A stretch of 9,195 nt of DNA from Psychrobacter sp. (GCA_020024075.1 JAHHUJ010000077.1:1-9195); one strand, 5' to 3'. Numbered from the stretch's first letter, positions 1 to 6,280 are shown. Program-made: numbers and translations. Notes: a model not told the origin generated them from the sequence alone.

Positions 1-18
1 TAGTGTTAAACGCTCATC

Positions 19-1122
19 TTAAGCAATGGCAGAAACTGGCGGTGTGACATCAGCATTCTGACCACGATGACGTAGATAATGATCCAGCAATACGATGGCT
101 AGCATAGCTTCGGCTATTGGGGTAGCTCTTACACCCACACAAGGATCATGACGACCCTTAGTCAGCATCTCAATAGCATTACCCGCTACATCAATGCTCT
201 TACCTGGAGTGGTAATACTAGAGGTAGGCTTAAGCGCAATACTTACCTTAATGTCTTGACCTGAAGAGATACCACCCAAGATACCGCCTGAGTGGTTGGC
301 TGTGAAGCCCTCTGGTGTTAACTCATCACGAGAGCTGTGCCCAAATTGTTCCGCCACGCTCATGCCATCGCCGATTTCAACCCCTTTTACCGCGTTGATA
401 CTCATCATGGCATGTGCAATATCAGCATCTAGGCGGTCAAAGACAGGCTCCCCTAAGCCCACAGGAACTCCAGAGGCGATAATCTCAAGTTTTGCCCCAC
501 AGCTGGTGCCCTCTTTTCTTAGACGCTCAATTAATGCCTCAAATCTTGGAATCGCATCAGCATCGGCGCAAAAAAAAGGATTGCTATTTACAAACTGCCA
601 GTCAATATTGGCCGGGTCTTGTGCGACTGTGGTCTCATTGCCCATTTGTACCACATGACCATGAATCACAATGCCAAGACGCTGTTGTAAGTACTTTTTT
701 GCAATCGCGCCAGCGGCTACTCTCATAGCTGTTTCTCGAGCCGAAGAGCGACCTCCGCCTCGATAATCACGAAAGCCATACTTCATACTATAAGTATAGT
801 CTGCATGACCTGGTCGAAAGGTGTCCTTGATATCGCTGTAATCTTTTGATTTTTGGTTGGTATTACGAATCAATAAGCCAATCGAGGTGCCTGTGGTTTT
901 GCCGTCGAATACCCCAGAAATAATCTCTACTTCATCAGGCTCACGGCGCTGGGTAGCGAATTTAGAAGTACCAGGCTTACGGCGATCTAAGTCGACTTGT
1001 AAATCAGCACTACTTAACGCCATACCGGGTGGAATGCCATCCACTATCGCTAACAATCCCTCGCCATGTGACTCGCCACATGTCGTTACCCTAAATACCT
1101 GTCCAATACTATTCCCTGCCAT
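19..1122 (-). CDS. aroC: Chorismate synthase
   Basis: The enzyme converts 5-enolpyruvylshikimate-3-phosphate to chorismate, the last step of the shikimate pathway and the branch point to aromatic amino acids, folate and quinones. It is cytosolic and needs reduced FMN. The 367-residue product is close to the usual length (about 360). The three family signatures are visible: GESHG at residues 16-20 (His19), GRSSARETAMRVAAGAI at 124-140, and RHDPCVGVRATP at 324-335. RPGHAD at 103-108 carries His106, which with the N-terminal His is the known acid/base pair. The ATG at 1122 puts GESHG at the expected distance from the N terminus; the Shine-Dalgarno is weak. It lies 98 bp downstream of prmB on the same strand with no terminator seen between, so co-transcription is likely. 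This prmB-aroC order is also found in Escherichia coli. Nothing looks broken. Confidence 0.98.
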   Translation of the reverse strand: MAGNSIGQVFRVTTCGESHGEGLLAIVDGIPPGMALSSADLQVDLDRRKPGTSKFATQRREPDEVEIISGVFDGKTTGTSIGLLIRNTNQKSKDYSDIKDTFRPGHADYTYSMKYGFRDYRGGGRSSARETAMRVAAGAIAKKYLQQRLGIVIHGHVVQMGNETTVAQDPANIDWQFVNSNPFFCADADAIPRFEALIERLRKEGTSCGAKLEIIASGVPVGLGEPVFDRLDADIAHAMMSINAVKGVEIGDGMSVAEQFGHSSRDELTPEGFTANHSGGILGGISSGQDIKVSIALKPTSSITTPGKSIDVAGNAIEMLTKGRHDPCVGVRATPIAEAMLAIVLLDHYLRHRGQNADVTPPVSAIA

Positions 1123-1220
1123 AACTTATGCCCATTTTTTTAGTCAAATTTACCCACCCACTTTATCAAGCTGTCCTACTTTCACAAGTCCTATCTGTGG
1201 ATGGGCAGTGTGTTAACCTC

Positions 1221-2411
1221 TTACGAGTCTAGCTGCGCCACTTGGTCTGCAAATAAATGACGATTACTTAATAGTTCATCACGATCGATAGCAAAAACAC
1301 CGCTACCGCCACGGGCAAAGCTCAACCAGTTAAATTGAATTTCAGGATAAGCTTGACGTATTGCCCAATCACTATCCCCTACTTCACATACCAACAAACC
1401 TTCTGGTGACAAATAATCCGCGGCTTCATTTAAAATTTTGTGAACCAAGTCTAAGCCATCTTGGCCAGCCGCCAGTGCGTGCTCTGGCTCATGGTTAAAT
1501 TCAGGAGGAAGCTCTGCCATCGCTGCTGCATCTACATACGGAGGATTGGTCACAATCAGCTCATACTGGTTTTCTGCAGGAATCTTCTCAAATAAATCAG
1601 ACTCAATTAGATTTATTTGATGCTCCATGCCATGATGCTCTACGTTAACCGCTGCCACTTCTAATGCTTCGTTATCAATGTCTGCTGCATCTACTAAGGC
1701 ATCTCTAAATCTGCTGGCAAGTGCTACTGCAATACAAGCTGAACCGGTACAAAGATCCAAAATACGCTCTGGCTGATAAAGCTGCTTATTCTCTAACCCA
1801 TGTAAATAAAAAGAAGGCATATCTGGGGTTGAGTCCGCTCCTAATGGCTGAGCAAGCTCATTGGTTTCAAAATAGGGATAGAACTGCTGACGGATTAACT
1901 CAGCGATAGGTGATCTTGGAATAAGCACTCGCTCATCCACATAAAAAGGCAGATCACAGAAGTAAGCCAAATTAACCAGATAGCTTAAAGGTTGGCGATA
2001 CACAATACGTGACTGTAATAAGGTCAATACCTCTGCTTTTTCTGACGAGGTGAGACGGCAGTCAAGGATTTGCTCATCTGCAGACCAATCAAGCGATAAA
2101 GTATGCAATACAATAGCGGCCGCTTCTGCAAAGACATCATTGGTTCCTTGCGCCACCACCACATCATAAGTGCGCAGCTGAGTCACACAAAAGCGGATAA
2201 AGTCACGAATAGTATACAGTGACTCGGCAGCCTCTTGACTGGCGGCTAGCAGCCCGTCAAATTCACCATTTAACGAATTATCGAAGCTATCTTGTTGCAA
2301 GTCTGCTGCTTCAGAGCCTTGGATTTGATCCAGCAAGGCTTCGGCATCCAATGAGGATAAAGAGGCATTTGCATTGGTTGTCTGGTCTAGATTTGAGTGG
2401 TCTGTTGACAT
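1221..2411 (-). CDS. prmB: 50S ribosomal protein L3 N5-glutamine methyltransferase
   Basis: This is a SAM-dependent class I methyltransferase that, in its family, methylates a glutamine of ribosomal protein uL3. Visible motifs are the SAM-binding motif I DLCTGSACIA (residues 219-228), an acidic motif ADID (243-246), and NPPY (289-292), the signature of the glutamine-methylating HemK/PrmB group. YVDERVLIPRSPI (157-169) and the C-terminal GGSGVFAI match PrmB rather than PrmC. At 396 residues it is much longer than E. coli PrmB (about 310). Similarity to E. coli PrmB, judged from memory, starts only near residue 58. The first 57 residues are acidic, Ser/Asn/Gln/Ala-rich and probably disordered, and about 15-20 extra residues sit near 185-205, before motif I. 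No other ATG occurs before residue 198, so the long form is either real or starts at a non-ATG codon. It is followed by aroC. Confidence 0.93.
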   Translation of the reverse strand: MSTDHSNLDQTTNANASLSSLDAEALLDQIQGSEAADLQQDSFDNSLNGEFDGLLAASQEAAESLYTIRDFIRFCVTQLRTYDVVVAQGTNDVFAEAAAIVLHTLSLDWSADEQILDCRLTSSEKAEVLTLLQSRIVYRQPLSYLVNLAYFCDLPFYVDERVLIPRSPIAELIRQQFYPYFETNELAQPLGADSTPDMPSFYLHGLENKQLYQPERILDLCTGSACIAVALASRFRDALVDAADIDNEALEVAAVNVEHHGMEHQINLIESDLFEKIPAENQYELIVTNPPYVDAAAMAELPPEFNHEPEHALAAGQDGLDLVHKILNEAADYLSPEGLLVCEVGDSDWAIRQAYPEIQFNWLSFARGGSGVFAIDRDELLSNRHLFADQVAQLDS

Positions 2412-2535
2412 AGTTAATCTGCTATTCCCATTACTGAGTTAATTTCTAAAGTAAAACTTCTCGTGACTCATTCTATCTGATAATCATCAAATCTGATATT
2501 AATAAAAAACTCGAATAAGCTTTACAGGTTCGTCC

Positions 2536-2541
2536 ATTATA
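2536..2541 (-). promoter_or_regulatory. Candidate -10 element for prmB-aroC
   Basis: Reading the minus strand there is a perfect TATAAT hexamer about 125 bp before the prmB ATG. No good -35 box sits 16-18 bases upstream (the hexamer there reads AGTCCC), so this would be an activator-dependent or weak promoter, or a chance match in AT-rich DNA. Confidence 0.33.
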
Positions 2542-2562
2542 ACCAACATTGTTTGCAAGGGA

Positions 2563-2594
2563 CTATTTTTATAAAAGTCTATTTTTGTAAAAGT
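2563..2594. repeat. 16-bp tandem duplication in the divergent spacer
   Basis: Two adjacent 16-bp units, CTATTTTTATAAAAGT (2563-2578) and CTATTTTTGTAAAAGT (2579-2594), differ at one base, and a partial third copy (CTAT) follows. They lie just upstream of the candidate prmB -10 on the minus strand, in the 404-bp divergent spacer. They could be a duplicated regulator site or simple slippage. Apart from this, the candidate promoters and the palindrome listed separately, I see no gene in 2412-2815. Confidence 0.6.
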
Positions 2595-2655
2595 CTATAA
2601 TCTCGCTCGACATTATAATCTCAATGCTCAAGCTTAAAGCCTCTTTGTCAAAAAG

Positions 2656-2685
2656 TTGTCTTGAAATCAACATAGCCTCTATAAA
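2656..2685 (+). promoter_or_regulatory. Possible distal promoter of the L,D-transpeptidase gene
   Basis: TTGTCT (2656-2661) and TATAAA (2680-2685) are separated by 18 bases, a reasonable sigma-70 match. It would give a leader of roughly 135 bases. It is weaker as a candidate than the promoter at 2769-2797 because of its distance from the gene. Confidence 0.3.
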
Positions 2686-2757
2686 TACTGTTAATGACTT
2701 CTTTCTAGATTTAGGTAAATTTTAGATAGCATAATTGTTACAGTTGCTTTCTATTTT

Positions 2758-2775
2758 GTGGTAAACATTTGCCAC
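2758..2775. promoter_or_regulatory. Imperfect palindrome overlapping the -35 box (possible operator)
   Basis: GTGGTAAACATTTGCCAC is an 18-bp imperfect palindrome (7 of 9 positions pair). It covers the TTGCCA -35 hexamer of the proximal transpeptidase promoter. Its size and place fit an operator for a dimeric regulator, but no regulator gene is in the window and the match to any known site was not recognised. Confidence 0.3.
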
Positions 2776-2797
2776 TAGCTACTTTTCATCGCATAAT
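2769..2797 (+). promoter_or_regulatory. Proximal sigma-70-type promoter of the L,D-transpeptidase gene
   Basis: TTGCCA (2769-2774) and CATAAT (2792-2797) are separated by exactly 17 bases, each one or two mismatches from consensus. Transcription would start near 2804, leaving only about 24-30 bases before the ATG codons at 2828 and 2834. No Shine-Dalgarno sequence is seen in that short leader. Confidence 0.5.
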
Positions 2798-2827
2798 AGC
2801 AGCACCTTTTTTATTGTGAATAACTGT

Positions 2828-4165
2828 ATGACTATGAACACTAAACTTACCCTTACCAAAATGCCTACTAAATTCGCTCCTAAGCTACTTGTAACTACCG
2901 TTGCAGCTACCTTATTTGCTTTTAGTGGCTCCGCAATTGCTGAGACAACCCCTAAGGCTAAGCCTGTTGATAGCCTTCAAAAGTTAATTAACGATACAGA
3001 AATCGAAAACCAACTTGCTACGGCTAACGAAGAAAATGCTACAGCTAACGAAAAGAGTGCTACGGCTGACGAAGAAAAGCTGACAGCTGAGAGTGACGAG
3101 TTGGCCGGTGATGACGCTGATGATATTGCCATTCAAAATCAGGTCAACAATGAAATTGCCGAACAAAGTAAAGATGATGAAGACTCTGGTCAGGCCGTAG
3201 CAATCGCTAGCCCAACTATTGATGATGACTCTATTAAGAGTATTGAAAACAAAAACGGTAAAGTCTATAAAACTACCAACCTTTCAAATTATGCCCGTGC
3301 AGTAAACAGTGCTGTCTGGACTCCAAATATGCGCAGAAACACAGCAATGACTGTGAAAATGCAAGCCTTATTAGATTGGAATCATGCTTCACCAGGCCCT
3401 ATTGATGGTGGCTGGGGTATGAATAGCACCAAAGCTTTAGCTAACTTCCAGACCATGAAAGGCTTACCTAGCACTGGTAAAATGAACGCAGCTACTTGGG
3501 ATGCTTTAACCCAGAGTATCAACCCAAATCAGCCAGTATTGGTCGAATACACTTTAACCAAAGATGATGTCAACACCAATTTCGCACAGACTCCCTCGGG
3601 TTCAGCCGCTAAGTCTAAGATGAAAGGCTTATACTATCAAAACATCAAAGAGATGTTAGGTGAACGCTTTCATATGGATGTTCGCTATCTTGAAAAGCTA
3701 AACAAAGGTAAGCGCTTTACCGAAGGTGAAACCATTACCGTGATTAACGTAGGTGCTCCATTAAAGGCTAAAATTAATCGCGTAGTGGCTGATAAACCAA
3801 CCAAAACTCTATATGCCTATAACGGAGATAAGCTGGTAGCCACATATCCAACTACCGTAGGAAGTACGGCAACCCCGTCACCAACAGGTACTTTTAAGAT
3901 TGTTAATAAGGTAAAAATGCCTTGGTATAAGTCTACTGTAAAAAATGGCGATAAAAAAGAAGTGTTCATGCTTCCTCCAGGACCAAACAACCCTGTGGGT
4001 GTCGTCTGGATGGGCCTATCTAAACCCTCTTATGGTATCCATGGCTCACCTGTACCAGAAGGTATTAGCCGTCAAGCTTCTGCAGGCTGTGTACGTCTGA
4101 CTAACTGGGATGTACTTGAAGTCTATGCAAATATTGAAAATGGAGCTAAAGTAGAGCTTAAATAG
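2828..4165 (+). CDS. Secreted L,D-transpeptidase (PG-binding, YkuD domain)
   Basis: This is a periplasmic enzyme of the YkuD family. Such enzymes form 3-3 cross-links in peptidoglycan or attach proteins or D-amino acids to it. Counting from ATG 2828 (445 residues), a Sec signal peptide ends at AIA (36-38), followed by Glu39. Residues 64-91 are four tandem seven-residue repeats, and the acidic, Asn/Glu-rich linker continues to about 136. A PG_binding_1-like domain spans about 172-226 (IDGGWG, ALANFQ, GKMNAATW). A possible degenerate LysM-like segment lies at 264-309. The YkuD domain runs from about 317 to 444, with PTGTF, HG at 405-406 and the catalytic SAGCVR motif (Cys421, Arg423). The start is uncertain: GTG 2816, ATG 2828, ATG 2834 and ATG 2861 are all in frame and none has a clear Shine-Dalgarno. 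GTG 2816 would add a Cys to the signal n-region and seems least likely. There is no lipobox, so the product is probably soluble. It stands alone in its own transcription unit. Whether it makes cross-links or does something else cannot be told from sequence. Confidence 0.92.
   Translation: MTMNTKLTLTKMPTKFAPKLLVTTVAATLFAFSGSAIAETTPKAKPVDSLQKLINDTEIENQLATANEENATANEKSATADEEKLTAESDELAGDDADDIAIQNQVNNEIAEQSKDDEDSGQAVAIASPTIDDDSIKSIENKNGKVYKTTNLSNYARAVNSAVWTPNMRRNTAMTVKMQALLDWNHASPGPIDGGWGMNSTKALANFQTMKGLPSTGKMNAATWDALTQSINPNQPVLVEYTLTKDDVNTNFAQTPSGSAAKSKMKGLYYQNIKEMLGERFHMDVRYLEKLNKGKRFTEGETITVINVGAPLKAKINRVVADKPTKTLYAYNGDKLVATYPTTVGSTATPSPTGTFKIVNKVKMPWYKSTVKNGDKKEVFMLPPGPNNPVGVVWMGLSKPSYGIHGSPVPEGISRQASAGCVRLTNWDVLEVYANIENGAKVELK
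3017..3100 (+). repeat. Four tandem 21-bp repeats inside the transpeptidase gene
   Basis: The units at 3017-3037, 3038-3058, 3059-3079 and 3080-3100 encode ATANEEN, ATANEKS, ATADEEK and the diverged LTAESDE. The unit length is a multiple of three, so copy-number change would keep the frame. They lie in the linker between the signal peptide and the peptidoglycan-binding domain, where length variation should be tolerated. Confidence 0.75.
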
Positions 4166-4211
4166 GTTGGATATTTGATTATTATCTTTGCTTAGTCAAT
4201 GCCTGTATTTT

Positions 4212-4220
4212 TGTTATTAT
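4212..4220 (+). promoter_or_regulatory. Candidate extended -10 promoter for coq7
   Basis: TGTTATTAT fits the extended -10 form (TGn followed by a TATAAT-like hexamer, here TATTAT), about 94 bases before the coq7 ATG. The -35 region (TTAGTC, 17 bases upstream) is poor, as is common with extended -10 promoters. A tandem 8-bp duplication, CTTGATGA twice at 4244-4259, lies in the resulting leader. No terminator hairpin is seen between the transpeptidase gene and coq7, so read-through is possible. Confidence 0.35.
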
Positions 4221-4302
4221 CTAATATGTGTATTTGATTAAGCCTTGATGACTTGATGATAGTAACCGAACCTTAATGGTGATAAATTAACAACAATTAG
4301 AA

Positions 4303-4307
4303 AGGGG
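4303..4307 (+). promoter_or_regulatory. Shine-Dalgarno sequence of coq7
   Basis: AGGGG, within AAAGGGG, lies 6 bases before ATG 4314 and fixes that start codon. It is one of only two strong ribosome binding sites in the window. Confidence 0.8.
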
Positions 4308-4313
4308 CTCGTT

Positions 4314-4955
4314 ATGTCAAAAAACTTGAGTATTATAGATCGCGCTATTGTTGGCTTTGATAGCAGTTTGCGCTCCATAATCCCCCATTCAAATCAGACT
4401 GCGCGCCCCTTACCTGTCAGCTCTGATAAAATGCCTGAGCTTTCTATCAATGAGTCTCGCCATGTGGCGGGGCTTATGCGTATTAATCACACCGGTGAAG
4501 TCTGTGCTCAAGGCCTCTATCATGGTCAAGCCTTTACAGCAAAAGACAACCAAGTTAAACAGGCGATGCAACATTCTGCCGATGAAGAGATTGATCATTT
4601 GGTATGGTGTGAGACTCGTCTAGATGAATTAGGCAGCCACCCCAGTGTATTTACCCCAGTTTGGTATGGGCTATCATTTGGCTTAGGCGCTATTGCTGGT
4701 CTTATTTCTGACGAATTTAGTTTAGGTTTTGTAGCCGAGACAGAAGCTCAAGTTAGTGAGCATCTACAAGAGCACATTGCTTTATTGCCAGAACAAGATA
4801 TTCGCAGTAAAGAGATTTTGGCACAGATGAATATTGAAGAACTTGAGCATCGCGAAGCTGCCCTAAATCATGGGGGTCAAGCGTTATCAGCGCCTGTCAG
4901 AGTATCTATGCGTTGGATGGCAAATCGCATGAAGGGCTTGGCCTATCATTTGTAA
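4314..4955 (+). CDS. coq7: 5-demethoxyubiquinol (2-polyprenyl-3-methyl-6-methoxy-1,4-benzoquinol) hydroxylase
   Basis: This di-iron monooxygenase carries out the penultimate step of ubiquinone synthesis, hydroxylating demethoxyubiquinol at C6 with O2 before the final O-methylation. It acts at the inner face of the cytoplasmic membrane. The 213-residue length is normal for bacterial Coq7. The ferritin-like ligand pattern is complete: Glu62 in NHTGE, Glu92 and His95 in EEIDH, Glu144 (with His150) in AETEAQVSEH, and Glu176 and His179 in EELEH. A hydrophobic stretch (117-132) with many Gly residues is the usual membrane-association region. Many enteric bacteria use the unrelated flavoprotein UbiF instead; Coq7 is typical of Pseudomonas, Acinetobacter and their relatives and fits an obligately aerobic Moraxellaceae. 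It has its own Shine-Dalgarno, 148 bp after the transpeptidase stop codon. Nothing is missing. Confidence 0.96.
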   Translation: MSKNLSIIDRAIVGFDSSLRSIIPHSNQTARPLPVSSDKMPELSINESRHVAGLMRINHTGEVCAQGLYHGQAFTAKDNQVKQAMQHSADEEIDHLVWCETRLDELGSHPSVFTPVWYGLSFGLGAIAGLISDEFSLGFVAETEAQVSEHLQEHIALLPEQDIRSKEILAQMNIEELEHREAALNHGGQALSAPVRVSMRWMANRMKGLAYHL

Positions 4956-4970
4956 CTTTTGACCCTGAAT

Positions 4971-5014
4971 GGTTGTTATGACAAGATTTATTAAACCAAA
5001 TAACACAACCTTTT
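4971..5014 (+). terminator. Weak candidate terminator after coq7
   Basis: GGTTGTTAT (4971-4979) pairs with ATAACACAACC (5000-5010) with a 2-base bulge and a 20-base loop, followed by TTTT. It begins 15 bases after the coq7 stop codon. The stem is AT-rich and the loop large, so termination may be inefficient. Confidence 0.35.
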
Positions 5015-5067
5015 CAGTAGCAAATTATAATCAAAGTTTACAACTGGCCACTTTAATGCCTTCTATA

Positions 5068-5089
5068 AAGTTGCTATCTTATAGCACTT
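5068..5089. promoter_or_regulatory. Inverted repeat across the promoter of the TPR-like lipoprotein gene
   Basis: AAGTTGCTAT (5068-5077) and ATAGCACTT (5081-5089) form 9-bp arms with one extra T, around a 3-base centre. The repeat covers the TTGCTA -35 box and much of the spacer of the predicted promoter. It has the form of an operator, but could be chance in AT-rich DNA. Confidence 0.3.
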
Positions 5090-5099
5090 ATTATATTAA
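5071..5099 (+). promoter_or_regulatory. Candidate promoter of the TPR-like lipoprotein gene
   Basis: TTGCTA (5071-5076) and TATTAA (5094-5099) are separated by 17 bases. Transcription would begin near 5106 and give a leader of almost 200 bases, containing the hairpin at 5111-5178 and the repeat array at 5184-5272. Confidence 0.45.
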
Positions 5100-5110
5100 A
5101 TAATACTAGC

Positions 5111-5178
5111 CAGTGCGTTCAATGGTTAAGTCAATACTTATCAAAACTTATTAAATTGTCAGACAAATTGAACCACTG
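5111..5178 (+). repeat. Long-range inverted repeat at the start of the leader
   Basis: CAGTGCGTTCAAT (5111-5123) and ATTGAACCACTG (5167-5178) are complementary over 12 pairs with one bulged C, enclosing 43 bases. A smaller TTGTC/GACAA pair (5156-5160, 5162-5166) lies inside. If the promoter at 5071-5099 is used, the mRNA would start with this stem. Fold stability was not computed. Confidence 0.5.
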
Positions 5179-5183
5179 TCTTG

Positions 5184-5272
5184 GTTATCTAGTTGTTATC
5201 TCATTGTTATCTAAGTTATTTAAGTTATCTAACTTTGATGAAATAACCCACATCGATTAAATAACCCACATC
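5184..5272. repeat. GTTATCT heptamer array plus 18-bp tandem duplication
   Basis: GTTATCT occurs at 5184, 5195, 5206 and 5224, and a one-base variant GTTATTT at 5215, giving spacings of 11, 11, 9 and 9. Directly after come two 18-bp tandem units, GATGAAATAACCCACATC (5237-5254) and GATTAAATAACCCACATC (5255-5272), with one mismatch. Each contains AAATAAC, the reverse complement of GTTATTT, so the array holds five forward and two reverse heptamers. It ends about 30 bases before the lipoprotein start codon. The 348-bp gap from 4956 to 5303 holds no convincing gene. Confidence 0.7.
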
Positions 5273-5291
5273 ACTAATTATTATTGATTAT

Positions 5292-5296
5292 AAGGA
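5292..5296 (+). promoter_or_regulatory. Shine-Dalgarno sequence of the TPR-like lipoprotein gene
   Basis: AAGGA lies 7 bases before ATG 5304, near-ideal spacing, and supports this start codon. Confidence 0.75.
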
Positions 5297-5303
5297 CCTA
5301 ATA

Positions 5304-6206
5304 ATGAATAAATCGGTATCTGCCAAACTTCTTTCAAGCGCTTTTTTAGTAAGCTTGGTTGCTACAGGCTGTGAATCATTACCCTCTTCAGGTACAGGCG
5401 CAGCGTCAAGTGGCATGGTAGTTGATACTACTGACACAGCTACTGCCATCGAGGCAGACACCACAGGTGGTAAAGTTTTCAAGGTTAAGTATGATGCCAA
5501 TGAATTAAAAAATGACCCTTTAATTAATTCAGTAGACATCACAGCTACCAAGTTACCTAACATCCCAACCCCAACTGTTTCAGTATCAGATGTCAACTAT
5601 ATTGCCACAGTATTAATCCCTAAAACTCGTATCAATCCAAATGATCAGTTAGATGTGAGCTTATTGGATGACTTCATTGACGAAATTAGCCCAAATGCTC
5701 GTCATTATCCACCAAATTTCAATAGCAAATCTGATCTTTACTATGCCAAAGAGAAGCTAAAAGAGTTAGAACAGTGGCTACGTCCTTTTGCAGAAGATGA
5801 AAATGCTTCATACGAAGTCTTACTAAGAGCCGCTAAACTAAACGGCATGGGTCGTAACCTAGATTTAGGCTCTGACTTCGCAGTACGTGGTAGTACTTTT
5901 ATTGCTAAAGCGATCGATAGACAGCCTGAGAGTGCTGAGGCAAACTTTATTTACGGTATGATGTTATCTGAAGGTGGTGGCTTTAGAGAAGGTAAAAAAT
6001 ACCTACTAAAAGCGGCCTCTCAAAGCTATAAAGAAGCTGAGCAAAGTTTAGCACAAGCTGAGCTACTTAATGACAACCGCTCTGCAGCTTTATCTCGCTT
6101 GAAGACTTTGCAGAAAAAGCATCCTAACGATGCCACTATTGCTAAGCAAATTGAAATTGTAGAAGCAGGTAAATACTATATTTGGGACTTACCTGTGACT
6201 AAATAA
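5304..6206 (+). CDS. Predicted lipoprotein with TPR-like helical repeats, function unknown
   Basis: I do not recognise a named family. The 300-residue product starts with a lipoprotein signal peptide: Lys3 and Lys8, a hydrophobic core at 9-20, and the lipobox-like VATGC ending at Cys23. Ala at -3 is less usual than Leu. Glu24 at +2 is not the Asp inner-membrane retention signal of enteric bacteria, so an outer-membrane location is plausible. Residues 24-56 are Ser/Thr/Gly/Ala-rich and probably flexible. A middle region (57-165), with Pro-rich 84-92, has no recognised domain. Residues about 168-288 look like consecutive amphipathic helices of TPR or Sel1-like type (AEANFIYGMMLSEGG, GKKYLLKAASQSYKEAEQSLAQAELL, ALSRLKTLQKKHPNDATIA), suggesting a protein-binding scaffold. 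The gene is monocistronic: a 348-bp repeat-rich region precedes it and a strong terminator follows. The next gene also encodes a predicted lipoprotein, but with its own promoter region. A role in envelope assembly is only a guess. Confidence 0.85.
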   Translation: MNKSVSAKLLSSAFLVSLVATGCESLPSSGTGAASSGMVVDTTDTATAIEADTTGGKVFKVKYDANELKNDPLINSVDITATKLPNIPTPTVSVSDVNYIATVLIPKTRINPNDQLDVSLLDDFIDEISPNARHYPPNFNSKSDLYYAKEKLKELEQWLRPFAEDENASYEVLLRAAKLNGMGRNLDLGSDFAVRGSTFIAKAIDRQPESAEANFIYGMMLSEGGGFREGKKYLLKAASQSYKEAEQSLAQAELLNDNRSAALSRLKTLQKKHPNDATIAKQIEIVEAGKYYIWDLPVTK

Positions 6207-6218
6207 AGTTAATGAAAA

Positions 6219-6255
6219 GCTAATAAATGCAGAGCAATACTGCCTTTTTATTAGC
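6219..6255 (+). repeat. Hairpin directly after the TPR-like lipoprotein gene
   Basis: GCTAATAAA (6219-6227) pairs with TTTATTAGC (6247-6255), and inside them GCAG (6229-6232) pairs with CTGC (6240-6243) around a 7-base loop. It starts 12 bases after the stop codon. No T tract follows, so it is not a terminator by itself; it may protect the mRNA 3' end or be a decayed first terminator. Confidence 0.5.
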
Positions 6256-6280
6256 CATAACTAACTGAGCTGCACTGAAG

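Noticed and set aside
296..728. Plus-strand frames opposite aroC
   Set aside because: aroC is unmistakable on the minus strand with all family motifs, so these frames are shadows.
1123..1220. A separate promoter for aroC in the prmB-aroC gap
   Set aside because: No credible -35/-10 pair is seen on the minus strand; only short GTCCTA repeats. Co-transcription with prmB is the simpler reading.
2624..2725. Short open frame of 33 codons in the divergent spacer, starting ATG 2624
   Set aside because: It has no Shine-Dalgarno, no recognisable protein features, and overlaps a candidate promoter; frames of this length are expected by chance.
4969..5103. Open frame of 44 codons after coq7, starting ATG 4969
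   Set aside because: It lacks a ribosome binding site and overlaps the weak terminator and the promoter of the next gene; composition looks non-coding. Not excluded, but unsupported.
5184..5272. Reading the repeat array as a CRISPR or a replication-origin iteron set
   Set aside because: The units are only 7 and 18 bp with no spacers of CRISPR size, and no cas, rep or dnaA gene or DnaA box cluster is present.
5288..5596. Minus-strand 102-codon frame opposite the TPR-like lipoprotein gene
   Set aside because: It lies opposite the signal peptide and flexible region of a gene with a strong Shine-Dalgarno and lipobox; its sequence is a shadow translation.
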